Shown here piece after piece: positions 1-8,647 of a stretch of DNA of 64,000 nt. Origin of the DNA: DATEKX01 sp963726785 (lineage in GTDB: Bacteria; Acidobacteriota; Blastocatellia; UBA7656); assembly GCA_963726785.1 (NCBI GenBank), contig CAVSDJ010000007.1, positions 2,046,001 to 2,110,000 of the forward strand, given 5' to 3'. Each line of letters begins with the position of its first letter. The first letter of the stretch is position 1. The notes beneath the pieces were generated by a model. That model ran no database searches, was not told where the DNA came from, and worked only from the letters and a program-made list of their open reading frames with translations. Both the position numbers and the translations under genes were made by a program.

Positions 1-54
1 TGGCTGGTTCAAACTATATTTGAACCCAAACGAGGATAGTTGTTAGGAGTTCAT

Positions 55-129
55 GTAAGGGCGACCGTCTCTGCCCGCCCCAGATTCAAGAAACGCCACT
101 CTGGGGCGACCAGAGACGGTCGCCCCTAC
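55..129. repeat. Inverted-repeat element, family A, copy 1
   Basis: Two arms of about 27 bases (55-81 and 103-129) are near-perfect reverse complements; the right arm contains GGGGCGACCAGAGACGGTCG. A second copy lies at 29670-29744. Both copies sit just 3' of a secreted metallopeptidase gene, so the hairpin may end transcription. Nothing else is recognisable in bases 1-54. Confidence 0.8.
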
Positions 130-137
130 TTGGTTGC

Positions 138-1469
138 TCACTTCTTTTTATTAGCGGCGGCTCCTGCATTTGATTGCATCTCAGCCGAGACGCGCTCGAC
201 GCGCGACATCACGCGCAGAAAATTTTCGCCCAGCACCTTCTTGATGTCTGTGTCCGAGTAGCCACGCTTCATAAGCTCTATGGTGATGTTCGGCAAGCGT
301 GAGATATCTTCCATTCCTTCGGGCACGCCTGTCAGCGGAACGCCGTCGAAATCCGACCCGATGCCCACGTGGTCTACGCCTGCGACTTTGGCGATGTGAT
401 CAATGTGATCTATCAAGACCGAAAGCGGCGTCTTCGGAGGAGCGTTCGCATCCGTCCACTTCTTTAATTCTTCTTCGACGCGCTTGGCGTCATCCGGGAA
501 TTGCTTTTTGAGTTCTTCTTGTTTGGCACCCGCGAGTTTGTTGAAATCAACTTTGCGCTGATCCAAAAAGCCATCGTAGAAATTCACCATCACGACGCCG
601 CCGTTTTTGCCGATTGCTCGAAGCATGTCGTCGTCCATATTGCGCGGGTGATTGGCAAGCGCGCGAGCCGAAGAATGCGACGCTATGATGGGCGCACGCG
701 ACGCTGCTATGGCGTCGTAAAACGTCTTGTCCGCGACGTGCGAAATGTCAATCATCATTCCTGTTCGATTCATCTCGCGCACGACTTCGCGCCCGAAATC
801 CGTGAGGCCGTTGTGATGCTTGACGGTCGTGTCATTTATGTCGCCCGAAGAGTCCGCCCAGTCATTCGTGTTCGTGTGCGTGAGCGTCATGTAGCGCACG
901 CCGAGCTTATAAAAGACGCGGAGCATGCGAAGGCTGTCTTCGATGGCGTGGCCGCCTTCGATGCCCATAAGCGCGGCGATCTTTCCTTTTTTGGCAATGC
1001 GCCGAATGTCGTCTGCTGTTGAAGCCGCCTCGAAAGTTTCAGGATGACGGCGCACCTGTTCGTTGACCGCATCGATGATGTCGAGCGCGCGACGTGCCGC
1101 GCCTCCGCCTTCCGAAGGCTTTTTGTTCACGTAATCTTTGCCCACATAGACGGCAAAGAATTCAGCATCAAGCCCGCCCTCTTTCATCCGGCGAATGTCT
1201 GTATGCGTCTTTAATTTTCCACCCGGCTCGATACCGCTCGCCGCAAGGTCGAACCCCTCATCTACGAGCGGCGAAGTGATGTCGTTGTGCGTGTCAATGA
1301 CAATCGCTTCGCGGTGAAGACGTTCGGCGCGCGCACGAATCGCCGCCTCGTTTTGCGGCTTCGCTCCTTGCTTCGATGATTTGTTTGCTGATGCCGTAAC
1401 GAATGCGCCTGCGGTGAGAATCGCTGCGAAGCAGAAAACGGCTGATACTTTTACAAGCAGTGTGAGCAT
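138..1469 (-). CDS. Secreted membrane dipeptidase, peptidase family M19
   Basis: Renal-dipeptidase-like zinc metallopeptidase of 443 residues, the usual family size plus a signal peptide. Residues 1-28 form a hydrophobic export signal (LLVKVSAVFCFAAILTAGAF). The binuclear zinc ligands are visible: the H-x-D pair at H61/D63 in VIDTHND, the bridging glutamate in GIEGGHAI, and histidines in DISHVADKTF and IIASHSSARAL. The late aspartate motif GIGSDFDGV is also present. The family hydrolyses dipeptides, including some D-amino-acid and beta-lactam substrates; here it should act outside the inner membrane. It follows the VWFA-related gene on the same strand, with a palindromic repeat between them. 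The reading frame is intact. The natural substrate cannot be told from sequence. Confidence 0.93.
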   Translation of the reverse strand: MLTLLVKVSAVFCFAAILTAGAFVTASANKSSKQGAKPQNEAAIRARAERLHREAIVIDTHNDITSPLVDEGFDLAASGIEPGGKLKTHTDIRRMKEGGLDAEFFAVYVGKDYVNKKPSEGGGAARRALDIIDAVNEQVRRHPETFEAASTADDIRRIAKKGKIAALMGIEGGHAIEDSLRMLRVFYKLGVRYMTLTHTNTNDWADSSGDINDTTVKHHNGLTDFGREVVREMNRTGMMIDISHVADKTFYDAIAASRAPIIASHSSARALANHPRNMDDDMLRAIGKNGGVVMVNFYDGFLDQRKVDFNKLAGAKQEELKKQFPDDAKRVEEELKKWTDANAPPKTPLSVLIDHIDHIAKVAGVDHVGIGSDFDGVPLTGVPEGMEDISRLPNITIELMKRGYSDTDIKKVLGENFLRVMSRVERVSAEMQSNAGAAANKKK

Positions 1470-1488
1470 GCTTTGAGCGCCCCTTTCA

Positions 1489-1570
<82 letters not shown>

Positions 1571-2734
1571 TTATTTCGTTGTGTAATAACCGCGACGAGC
1601 GCGCACCTGAAGGCCGGGCCGCTTGACCGCTACGCGAATGGTCTTGAAAGAGTTTGCGCGCCCGCCGCCTTTTGAGTAGTAAGTCAACACGAACTGAGCG
1701 CGCACCTCTGCGGCGACGCGACGGTATATCTCGTCAAGGTCGCGTGTCTCTTTTTTCTGCTCTTCGTAGATAGGCGGAAAGAAGGCTCGCCCGCCCGTGT
1801 CTTCGCACATTGCCTTGAGCGCGAATTCACCCGCGAGGTCTTGCACGTTGGCCGAAGGCGCAATGCCAGTCGAGTGCACGCCGTAGATCATGGCGTCGGA
1901 TTTTTGCACTTCGGTAAGCGCCTGCGCAAGCGTTGCCGCCGATGCGGTGTCGGTCCCGTCAGACAGCACCACCATGACGTGGCGGCCTTCCGACGGACGA
2001 ATGTATCGGGCTGCCTCGATCAGCGAATTATAGAGCGCGGTTGCGCCTTCGGGCTTAAGACCGGCAAGCGTGTTCACCAGCTTGTCAATGTCTGAGGTGA
2101 ATTGCATTTCAAGCCTGGGGTCGGACGAGACGCTCATAATCGCCCCCTGATCGCCCGCCCGCATTACCTGGCGAAAGAACTGCGCTGCGGCCCGCTGCTC
2201 GAAGTCGAAGCGATGACGAATTGAGCTGGAAGTGTCGAACAGGAAGATGAGCCGAAGCGGCGTCTGGCCTTCGCGATAAAACCCTGCGATGTCCTGCTGC
2301 GTGTTGTCTTCGTAAATTTCAAAATCGGCTTGCGATAGATCGTTGACCTGATTGCCTGCCGTGTCAGTGACCGACGTTATGACGGTGACCAGGTCTGCGC
2401 TCAACCGGACGGGCTTATCGTCCTGCTGGTCTTCATCGGTCACGCGACGCGGGCGAGTCTCCTGACCGGGCGCAGGATTTGGGCGCTTGACCGGCTCTTG
2501 CTGTTTGGGCGGAGGCGGAACCTGCCTGCCCGACTGCGCTTCGGTGAAGGCGAAAGGCAAAAAGCAAAAGGCAAGAGGCAATAGGGCGCGCAGGCAGACC
2601 CTCTTTGCGCTCAAATGTGCGGCTGCGCGCGTCAACAATTTTATAAAGCTCGGATTGATTGTCGGCGGCAGAAGCCACGCCACGGCCTTTATATTCACTT
2701 TTGCCTTTTGCATTTTGCCTTTCGCCTTTTTCAT
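1571..2734 (-). CDS. VWFA-related secreted protein (acidobacterial type)
   Basis: A 387-residue protein from the ATG at 2734, chosen because it overlaps the trmFO stop codon as ATGA, suggesting coupled translation. The middle and C-terminal parts are a von Willebrand factor A domain with the metal-ion-dependent adhesion motif D-x-S-x-S (LFDTSSSIRHR) and a downstream LSDGTDTAS loop. A Pro-rich stretch (PPPPKQQEP) precedes a small beta domain (LSQADFEIYEDN) typical of the VWFA-related family abundant in Acidobacteria. The hydrophobic export segment ALLPLAFCFLPFAF and the basic N-terminus lie inside an inverted-repeat element (2547-2731), so the gene may have gained its present signal peptide from that insertion. 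Exact function unknown; probably protein-protein interaction outside the cytoplasm. Confidence 0.88.
   Translation of the reverse strand: MKKAKGKMQKAKVNIKAVAWLLPPTINPSFIKLLTRAAAHLSAKRVCLRALLPLAFCFLPFAFTEAQSGRQVPPPPKQQEPVKRPNPAPGQETRPRRVTDEDQQDDKPVRLSADLVTVITSVTDTAGNQVNDLSQADFEIYEDNTQQDIAGFYREGQTPLRLIFLFDTSSSIRHRFDFEQRAAAQFFRQVMRAGDQGAIMSVSSDPRLEMQFTSDIDKLVNTLAGLKPEGATALYNSLIEAARYIRPSEGRHVMVVLSDGTDTASAATLAQALTEVQKSDAMIYGVHSTGIAPSANVQDLAGEFALKAMCEDTGGRAFFPPIYEEQKKETRDLDEIYRRVAAEVRAQFVLTYYSKGGGRANSFKTIRVAVKRPGLQVRARRGYYTTK
2547..2731. repeat. Inverted-repeat element, family C, inside a coding N-terminus
   Basis: The left arm at about 2547-2577 (AAGGCGAAAGGCAAAAAGCA and on) is the near-perfect reverse complement of the right arm at about 2698-2731. 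The roughly 185-base unit looks like a small MITE-like insertion. It begins at the trmFO stop codon and encodes about the first 60 residues of the VWFA-related protein, including its hydrophobic segment. Confidence 0.75.
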
Positions 2735-4087
2735 AGTGCCTGATGATGGGCGGCCCTTGAAAGATAATTCACTCGCCACTGTTCAAAATCCTTCAGCCCA
2801 AGCTCAACTTGCAAACGATGCCGATCAACTTTGCGTTTCGTCTTTCGCCTCACGGCTTCATCAAGAGGAGGCAACAAGCCGAAAGTTATGTTCATCGGTT
2901 GAAAGTTTTTCGCGTCGGCGTTTGCGATGTAATGCGTCAGGCTGCCCATCGCGGTGTGTCGCGGCGCGGGCACAGGCTCGCGGCCTCGCGCAATCTCGGC
3001 TGCATGCGCGCCCGCCATAAAGCCTGTCGCCATAGCTTCGATATATCCTTCGACGCCTGAAATCTGGCCCGCAAAAAGAACGCGCGGGTTCGCTCGCATT
3101 TGCAGAGTCTCAACTAGCACGGCTGGCGCGCAGATGAATGTGTTTCGATGAATCTGGCCGAAGCGTATGAACTCAGCTTCTTCGAGTCCCGGAATCAAAC
3201 GCAGCACCCTTTTCTGCTCGCCGAACTTGAGATGGTTCTGAAAGCCGACGAGGTTGTAGCTGTCGGCCATCAAATTCTCCTGTCGAAGCTGCACGACTGC
3301 AAATGACATGCGGCCTGTGCGCGGGTCATTCAAGCCTACGGGCTTCATCGGCCCGAAACGCAGCGTGTCGCGCCCGCGCCGCGCAATCTCTTCGATGGGC
3401 AAACAGCCCTCGAAATACATAGTCTGCTCGAATTCGTGGAGCGGGACTGATTCTGCCGCGACCAGCCCGTCATAAAAACGATTGTACTGCTCTTCCGTCA
3501 TCGGACAGTTAAGATAATCCGCCCCGCCTTTCCCATAGCGAGCGGCGCGAAAAGCAATGTCTTGATTGATCGTCTCCGCATCAACGACCGGCGAGATGGC
3601 GTCGTAAAAGTAAAGATGCGTGGAGCCTGTGAGCCGCGCGATCTCTTCGGAAAGCGCGGGCGATGTCAGAGGCCCTGTTGCAATTATGACAGGGCCGTCG
3701 GGCGAAATCTCGCGCGCCTCTTCGCGGATGACTTCGATGTTCGGATGCTCGCCGATGCGCCGCGTCACTTCCGCGGCGAACGCTTCACGATCAACGGCGA
3801 GCGCCGCGCCTGCGGGCACGGCTACCTTGTGCGCGATGTGGATCAACAGCGAACCGCCGCGACGCAATTCTTCTTTCAGCAAATAAGGCGCGCTGCCCGG
3901 CTCATCCGATTTCAAGCGAGTTGGAGCAGACTATCTCGCCGAGGTTCGCGCTCTTGTGGGCAGGCGTGGGGCGCGCAGGTCGCATTTCGTAGAGACGAAC
4001 CTTGACGCCGCGTTCAGCCGCTTGCCAGGCGGCCTCGCTGCCAGCCAGTCCTCCGCCGATTACTGTCACTTGTGTTTCATTGCTCAT
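2731..4087 (-). CDS. trmFO: Methylenetetrahydrofolate-tRNA-(uracil-54-C5)-methyltransferase, one frameshift
   Basis: TrmFO makes 5-methyluridine at position 54 of the tRNA T-loop using methylenetetrahydrofolate and FAD. The start is the ATG at 4087, giving MSNETQVTVIGGGLAGSEAA with the FAD-binding GxGxxG motif. The first segment runs in one frame to the conserved CSNS motif near 3905. The chain then resumes one frame over with KSDEPGSAPYLLKEELRR, which normally follows CSNS directly, so a one-base indel splits the gene there. Later family motifs are clear: YLNCPMTEEQYNRFYDGL, FEGCLPIEEIARRGRDTLRFGPMKPVGL and GVEGYIEA. Since trmFO is a housekeeping-type gene, the frameshift is probably a sequence error. 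It begins a minus-strand run with the VWFA-related gene, with ATGA overlap. Confidence 0.92.
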
Positions 4088-4207
4088 ATTTGAATTCTGT
4101 AATTCTAGCATCCGCGCTTGAACGTCATCAAACCTAGCGCCGCCGAGCCATTTCGTTTGCTCGTCACTTGTCACGTTTATATTTTTATTATAGTCTTCGG
4201 GCGGCGT

Positions 4208-4720
4208 ATGAGCGCAGAGATCAAACTATTAGTCGAACAGGCGAACGCCTCATTTTATCGCGCGCTGGAATCGGGCGTCATCGAGCGAATGGATGAAGTG
4301 TGGGCGCACGAAGAATGGGTCAAGTGCGTGCATCCCGGATGGGATATGATTACCGGATGGCAACGCGTGCGCGAAAGCTGGGTGATGATATTCGAGGGCG
4401 GCCAGAAGATGCGCGCTTCGCCTTCCGAAGTTTGGGTTTCGATAAGGGGCGATATGGCCTGGGTCACCTGCACGGAAAACATAACCGTGTTCAACGAAGC
4501 GAGCTTCGATTCGGCCCAGGCTGCCGCAACAAACCTTTTCCTGTACAGCAACGGACACTGGCTGATGATTCATCATCACGCCTCGCCTATCCCAATTATA
4601 GTGCCCGACAACATTAACCGATATTATTCAATAAGGGTTCAAATTTTCGGACGGAAATCCAGAATTTCATATTTCAGCATTGCTCATAGATCAAAAAAAA
4701 TGTCCGCATGTTTCTTTTAA
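4208..4720 (+). CDS. SnoaL-like / NTF2-fold protein
   Basis: The ATG at 4208 (MSAEIKLLVEQANASFYRAL) is preferred over an upstream in-frame ATG at 4118, because the intervening 30 residues look like translated non-coding DNA. The protein of 170 residues has the pattern of nuclear-transport-factor-2-like small domains: an N-terminal helix, then W-AHEEWVKCVHPGWDMITGW, a long beta sheet (EVWVSIRGDMAWVTCTENI) and the end motif LMIHHHASPI. Homologues normally end near that motif; the extra 30-odd residues here are translated from a repeated 23-base sequence (4653-4675), so the C-terminus may be extended by a lesion. No catalytic role can be assigned. It is divergent from trmFO. Confidence 0.75.
   Translation: MSAEIKLLVEQANASFYRALESGVIERMDEVWAHEEWVKCVHPGWDMITGWQRVRESWVMIFEGGQKMRASPSEVWVSIRGDMAWVTCTENITVFNEASFDSAQAAATNLFLYSNGHWLMIHHHASPIPIIVPDNINRYYSIRVQIFGRKSRISYFSIAHRSKKMSACFF
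4653..4675 (+). repeat. 23-base direct repeat, copy 1, upstream of TonB receptor
   Basis: The sequence GGAAATCCAGAATTTCATAT plus TTC occurs identically at 8209-8231. Each copy lies a few hundred bases upstream of one of the two paralogous TonB receptor genes (4914 and 8648). It may be a relic of gene duplication or a shared regulatory element. Confidence 0.6.
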
Positions 4721-4913
4721 GTAAACTGACGGCAAGTTGTTAGCCAAAAGTCTTGCAGCTTGTTCAAGATAGGAATGTTAATTGCCCACCTCCGCTGTAA
4801 GAGTGAAAATTGAGGCAGAAAAATTCAATTTGTAATTGGCAAGCCTGTGGCTTGCTGTAATTGATGATCTGTGTGCCCAGTGCTCTATAAACCCACCTGA
4901 GGAGGTGTAAGTA

Positions 4914-7900
4914 ATGAAAAAAACTTGTAACATATTTATCCGCAGACTCACGTCGTTTTTTGTCGTAAGCAGTCTGTTGATTAGCTCGGTCGTCTTCGCT
5001 CAGGTTTCAACAGGAGACATCACGGGCCGTGTGCTTGACCCGCAGGGCAACGCCGTTGCGGGGGCTACCGTGACGGCAAAAAATACCGCCACTGAACTGA
5101 CTCGCTCTACGACAACGAACGACGAAGGCGCATACACGCTTTCGCAGTTGCCTCCCGGAACCTACGAGGTCGCGGCTGAGGCAAGAGGCTTTTCCCGGTC
5201 TCTGCAAAAAGATTTCGAGTTGAATGTCGGAAGCAAGCCGACGCTCAACTTTGAACTCAAAGCAGGCGGCGCGACAGAGACAATAGAAGTTCAAGGCGGC
5301 TCGCCGTTGATCGAAACAACCCGCTCAGAACTGAGCGGCGCTGGTCACTCCGAACGAAGTTCAGAACCTGCCTTTGCTCAATCGCACTTTCGCAAACCTC
5401 TCAACCATCTTGCCGGAAGCGCGACCCATAGGCTCTTTCGACCCGACCAAGACTCGCGTCGGCAACATCGCATTCAGCGGAGGCGATGGCCGACAGCTTG
5501 ATGTCAACGTGGACGGCGGCGATGATAAAGACAATGTCGTCGGAAGCCTTCTCCAGAATTTCGCTTATGAAAGCATTCAGGAGTTTCAGGTTCTTCAACA
5601 TCGCTGGTCTGCTGAATCGGGACGCGCCGTTGGCGGCGTGGTTAACGTAATAACCAAGTCCGGCACTAACGCCTTGCACGGGTCAGGATTTTTCAACTAT
5701 CCGCAATCAGAATTTGCGCAGGCTGGATTTCTTTGAGAAGCGCGACAAAGAAGAGCGAGACCGAACCGGCACACAATTGCCTCGCCGGCCTTAACGACAA
5801 GCCGGACTTCAACCGCGAAGAGTTCGGCGGCAGCCTCGGCGGCCCGATCATAAAAGACAAGCTCTTTTTCTTCGGCGCGTATGAGCGATTCCGCGAACGC
5901 CAGAACCTTTTCATCCCGGCTGACCTCTAGGCGCAAATCGCGGCCATCCCCGGAATCACGGCGACGCCGCAGATTCCCATACCCTATAACGATCATTTGC
6001 TGACGGCCAAAATTGATCACAACCTCACCGCGAGTCAGTCAATGTTTTACCGCTACGCTTTTCAGAAGAATAATTCACCCAACGATCAGGTTGATCCGGG
6101 ACTGCCTGCTGATTTGACGGGCGGCAATACGAACGACAATCGCCTCCACAGCTTTGTCGTCAACCACACTTACACGATCAGCCCGACAAAAGTGAATGTG
6201 TTCACGTTCCACTTCCAGAATTTCTTAAATCAAATTCTCGGAGTCACAGACAACCCGAACCTCTCGTTCCCGTCCGTAACGTCGGGAGCCAACGTCAACG
6301 TGCCGCAGCAGACCGAGATCAGAAAGTATCAGTTCCGCAATGACTTCTCTTTCCAGACAGGCTCTCACAGCCTGAAAGTCGGAACTAACTACATCAACAC
6401 CAAGTCTGGGCGGGTTCTTCTTTTTCGGCGCGAACGGCTACCAGATATTCTTCTTCGATGACCCGTTGACGATTCTGGGCGACAACGCGACCTATCCTCA
6501 AGGGTTCGCCACGCGGGGCGCTGTGCAGGAAATAACTTTCTCCACCGGCAACGGAGACACGACCCAGCCGCGAGTTCACCAGTTGGCTTTCTACGTTCAG
6601 GACGACTACAAAATTTCGCCGCGCCTGACGCTCAATCTCGGGCTGCGCTGGGACGCGAACATAAATCTTTTGACTGACCAGACGGAAAACCGCACGATGA
6701 GGATTCTCCAGCAGCTCAATGATGAGCGCGCTCAGGCAATTCTGGAAACGCTGACGCGCTCAGGCGCAGGACGCCGAGCTTTACGGAATTTCAGCCGCGC
6801 ATCGGATTCGCTTACGACCCGAAGGGAGACGGGCGAATGGTGATACGCGGAGGCTACGGAATCTTCTACGATCAGTTGTTCCAGAATCTCACGCTGTTCT
6901 CCACGCAGCAGACAAATCCGACTATCTATCAGACAGTTCTTGATCGCGTGAACACTGCCGTAGGCGTAGGGGAACTGGCGAATTTCCGATTCGGCGTAGA
7001 CCCGCTGCCTTCACCCGGCAACGTCAATAATACGGATCTGGAGTTCGGAGGCTTCGGTCGCATCAACGATCCCGGAATGAAAGATCCTTATGTGCAGAAG
7101 TTCTCAGTAGGCGTTCAGAAAACGTTAGGCCAGAATTACGTGCTGTCGAGCGATTTCGTTCACACGCTGGGCACTCACGAGAATCGTGTGCAGAACGTCA
7201 ATCCGCAAATCCGCAACATCTGCGACCCGGCTTTCCCAGGCTCGACTCCGAATTCATCGCGTTGCGTCAGCGGCGCGAGCACACGTTTCTTTGACCGCGC
7301 TTTTGTGAATGCGGGACTCGGCGCTGGTCGGCTCGGCCAGATCAATATGTTCACCGCAACCAACCGCTCGATGTTCGACAGTTGGACCACAACGCTTCAA
7401 GGCCGCGTTCGCAAGTTCCTCTTCAAAGCCAGCTATGTTCTGTCCAGCTCAAGGGCGTGGGGCGGACAGCCGACGGCTTCTTACGGCGGCAACGGCATTG
7501 CGATCACACCCGAGCAGCAATTCAGGCCGGAAGAGTTCGGCTCAACCCGAATTGACGAACGCCATCGCTTTGTCGCAAGCGGCGTGTTCGATATGGCGTG
7601 GGGCATACAGCTTTCGCCCATCATCCAATTGGCGAGCGCGCGTCCTTACTCGCTCAATACGGGATTCGATGTTGACGGCGACGGTCGCTCGACAGTTGAT
7701 CGCATCTGTGAAGGCACAGATCCTGTTGCCGTCTTTAATGCGCGCGGAAATTCAGCGGCGCTCAGAGCGCTGAATCCTGCAGGCTGTACGCAGGTCAAAG
7801 CCAACAGCGTGCGCGAAGGATTCATCGTTGATGAAAACGGCCAGATCAGAAAATCAGGCACAGGCCGCTACTTCAACGTTGACCTCAGGGCGACTCGCGT

Positions 7901-8114
7901 CTTCAGCATCGGCGAGCGAGTCAAGATCAAGCCGTATGGTGAATTCTACAATCTCTTCAATGCGGAGAACCTCGCTTATGCAGATAGGCTTGGGCTGAGC
8001 GTCGCAACTTCTGGAAGCACGTTTCGCCAGCCGGTCACGCTGTATGGGCCGGGATTCGGCCCGCCGGTGGGTCGTCCGCTCACGTTCCAGGTGGGATTCC
8101 GTGTTGAGTTCTAA
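4914..8114 (+). pseudogene. Oar-like TonB-dependent receptor, multiply disrupted
   Basis: Outer-membrane receptor of the carboxypeptidase-regulatory-domain type. The ATG at 4914 has a strong AGGAGGTG site. It encodes a signal peptide, a CarboxypepD_reg-like domain (GDITGRVLDPQGNAVAGATV), a plug domain (NVDGGDDKDNVVGSLLQNF) and a long beta-barrel ending in FQVGFRVEF. The coding frame changes near 5341, 5701, 5788, 6403 and about 6775, and an in-frame TAG interrupts it at 5928-5930, where the context suggests an original CAG. Six lesions in one gene exceed the density elsewhere, so real decay is possible, but the window has many frameshifts overall. A terminator follows. The next gene is an intact-looking paralogue. 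Such receptors import bulky substrates with TonB energy; the ligand is unknown. Confidence 0.85.
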
Positions 8115-8134
8115 GCGAATCGCACCTTAATTTC

Positions 8135-8170
8135 AGGGCGCTGGGTTTCGGTTCAGCGCCCTTTGTTTTT
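8135..8170 (+). terminator. Rho-independent terminator after the first TonB receptor
   Basis: A 9-base perfect stem, AGGGCGCTG at 8135-8143 and CAGCGCCCT at 8154-8162, with a 10-base loop is followed by TTGTTTTT. It lies 20 bases after the receptor stop codon. Confidence 0.85.
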
Positions 8171-8208
8171 GCAAGAGCATCTCGCCGGCAGAGTTCGGAT
8201 TTTTGGAA

Positions 8209-8231
8209 GGAAATCCAGAATTTCATATTTC
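8209..8231 (+). repeat. 23-base direct repeat, copy 2, upstream of TonB receptor
   Basis: Identical to 4653-4675. It lies about 440 bases before the second TonB receptor start, compared with about 260 bases for copy 1. Confidence 0.6.
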
Positions 8232-8636
8232 CATAATCCCAACGCCCCGAAAAGAGCTTCCCAAAACGGTTTTAAGTGCTATAATAGCCAACCTTTATAA
8301 GTCAGGGTATAATCAGGCAATAGTTGGAATATTTTTTGCTCGTATAGTAGTTTCTCCACAAGCTGTAGGTAACACAAGGCAAGGAACTGTCGTTCGTTGC
8401 TTGTATCGAACGGCGCACTTAAAGTTCCATCAACAAGTAAGCAAGATAGTTGCAACAGTGGCATATTGGTTCACGCTTCAATGCCATTTTCCGAGCAGTC
8501 TGAATTTGAATGCGATTTTGCATATTAATCGCGGGCTGTGCTCGAACAGCGCAACATACACGTCAACCCATCCTGACCTCATAAGAGTCGGGAGGGTTGA
8601 TGTGTCCTTAATAATTGAAGAATCTACACTCTCTAC
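8232..8636. other. Long intergenic leader region without a convincing gene
   Basis: About 400 bases between the 23-base repeat and the second TonB receptor. An open frame runs through it on the plus strand but has no recognisable family, no good ribosome site and biased composition. TATAAT-like hexamers occur near 8280 and 8310, so the promoter of the receptor may be here, but no convincing -35 partner was assigned. Confidence 0.4.
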
Positions 8637-8647
8637 AGGAGGTTCAC

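Noticed and set aside
501..1022. A 173-codon plus-strand frame opposite the dipeptidase
   Set aside because: The opposite strand encodes a complete M19 peptidase with all metal ligands.
5928..5930. Reassignment of TAG to glutamine
   Set aside because: Several intact genes here, for example at 15838, 61852 and 40783, end normally with TAG, so it is a working stop codon.
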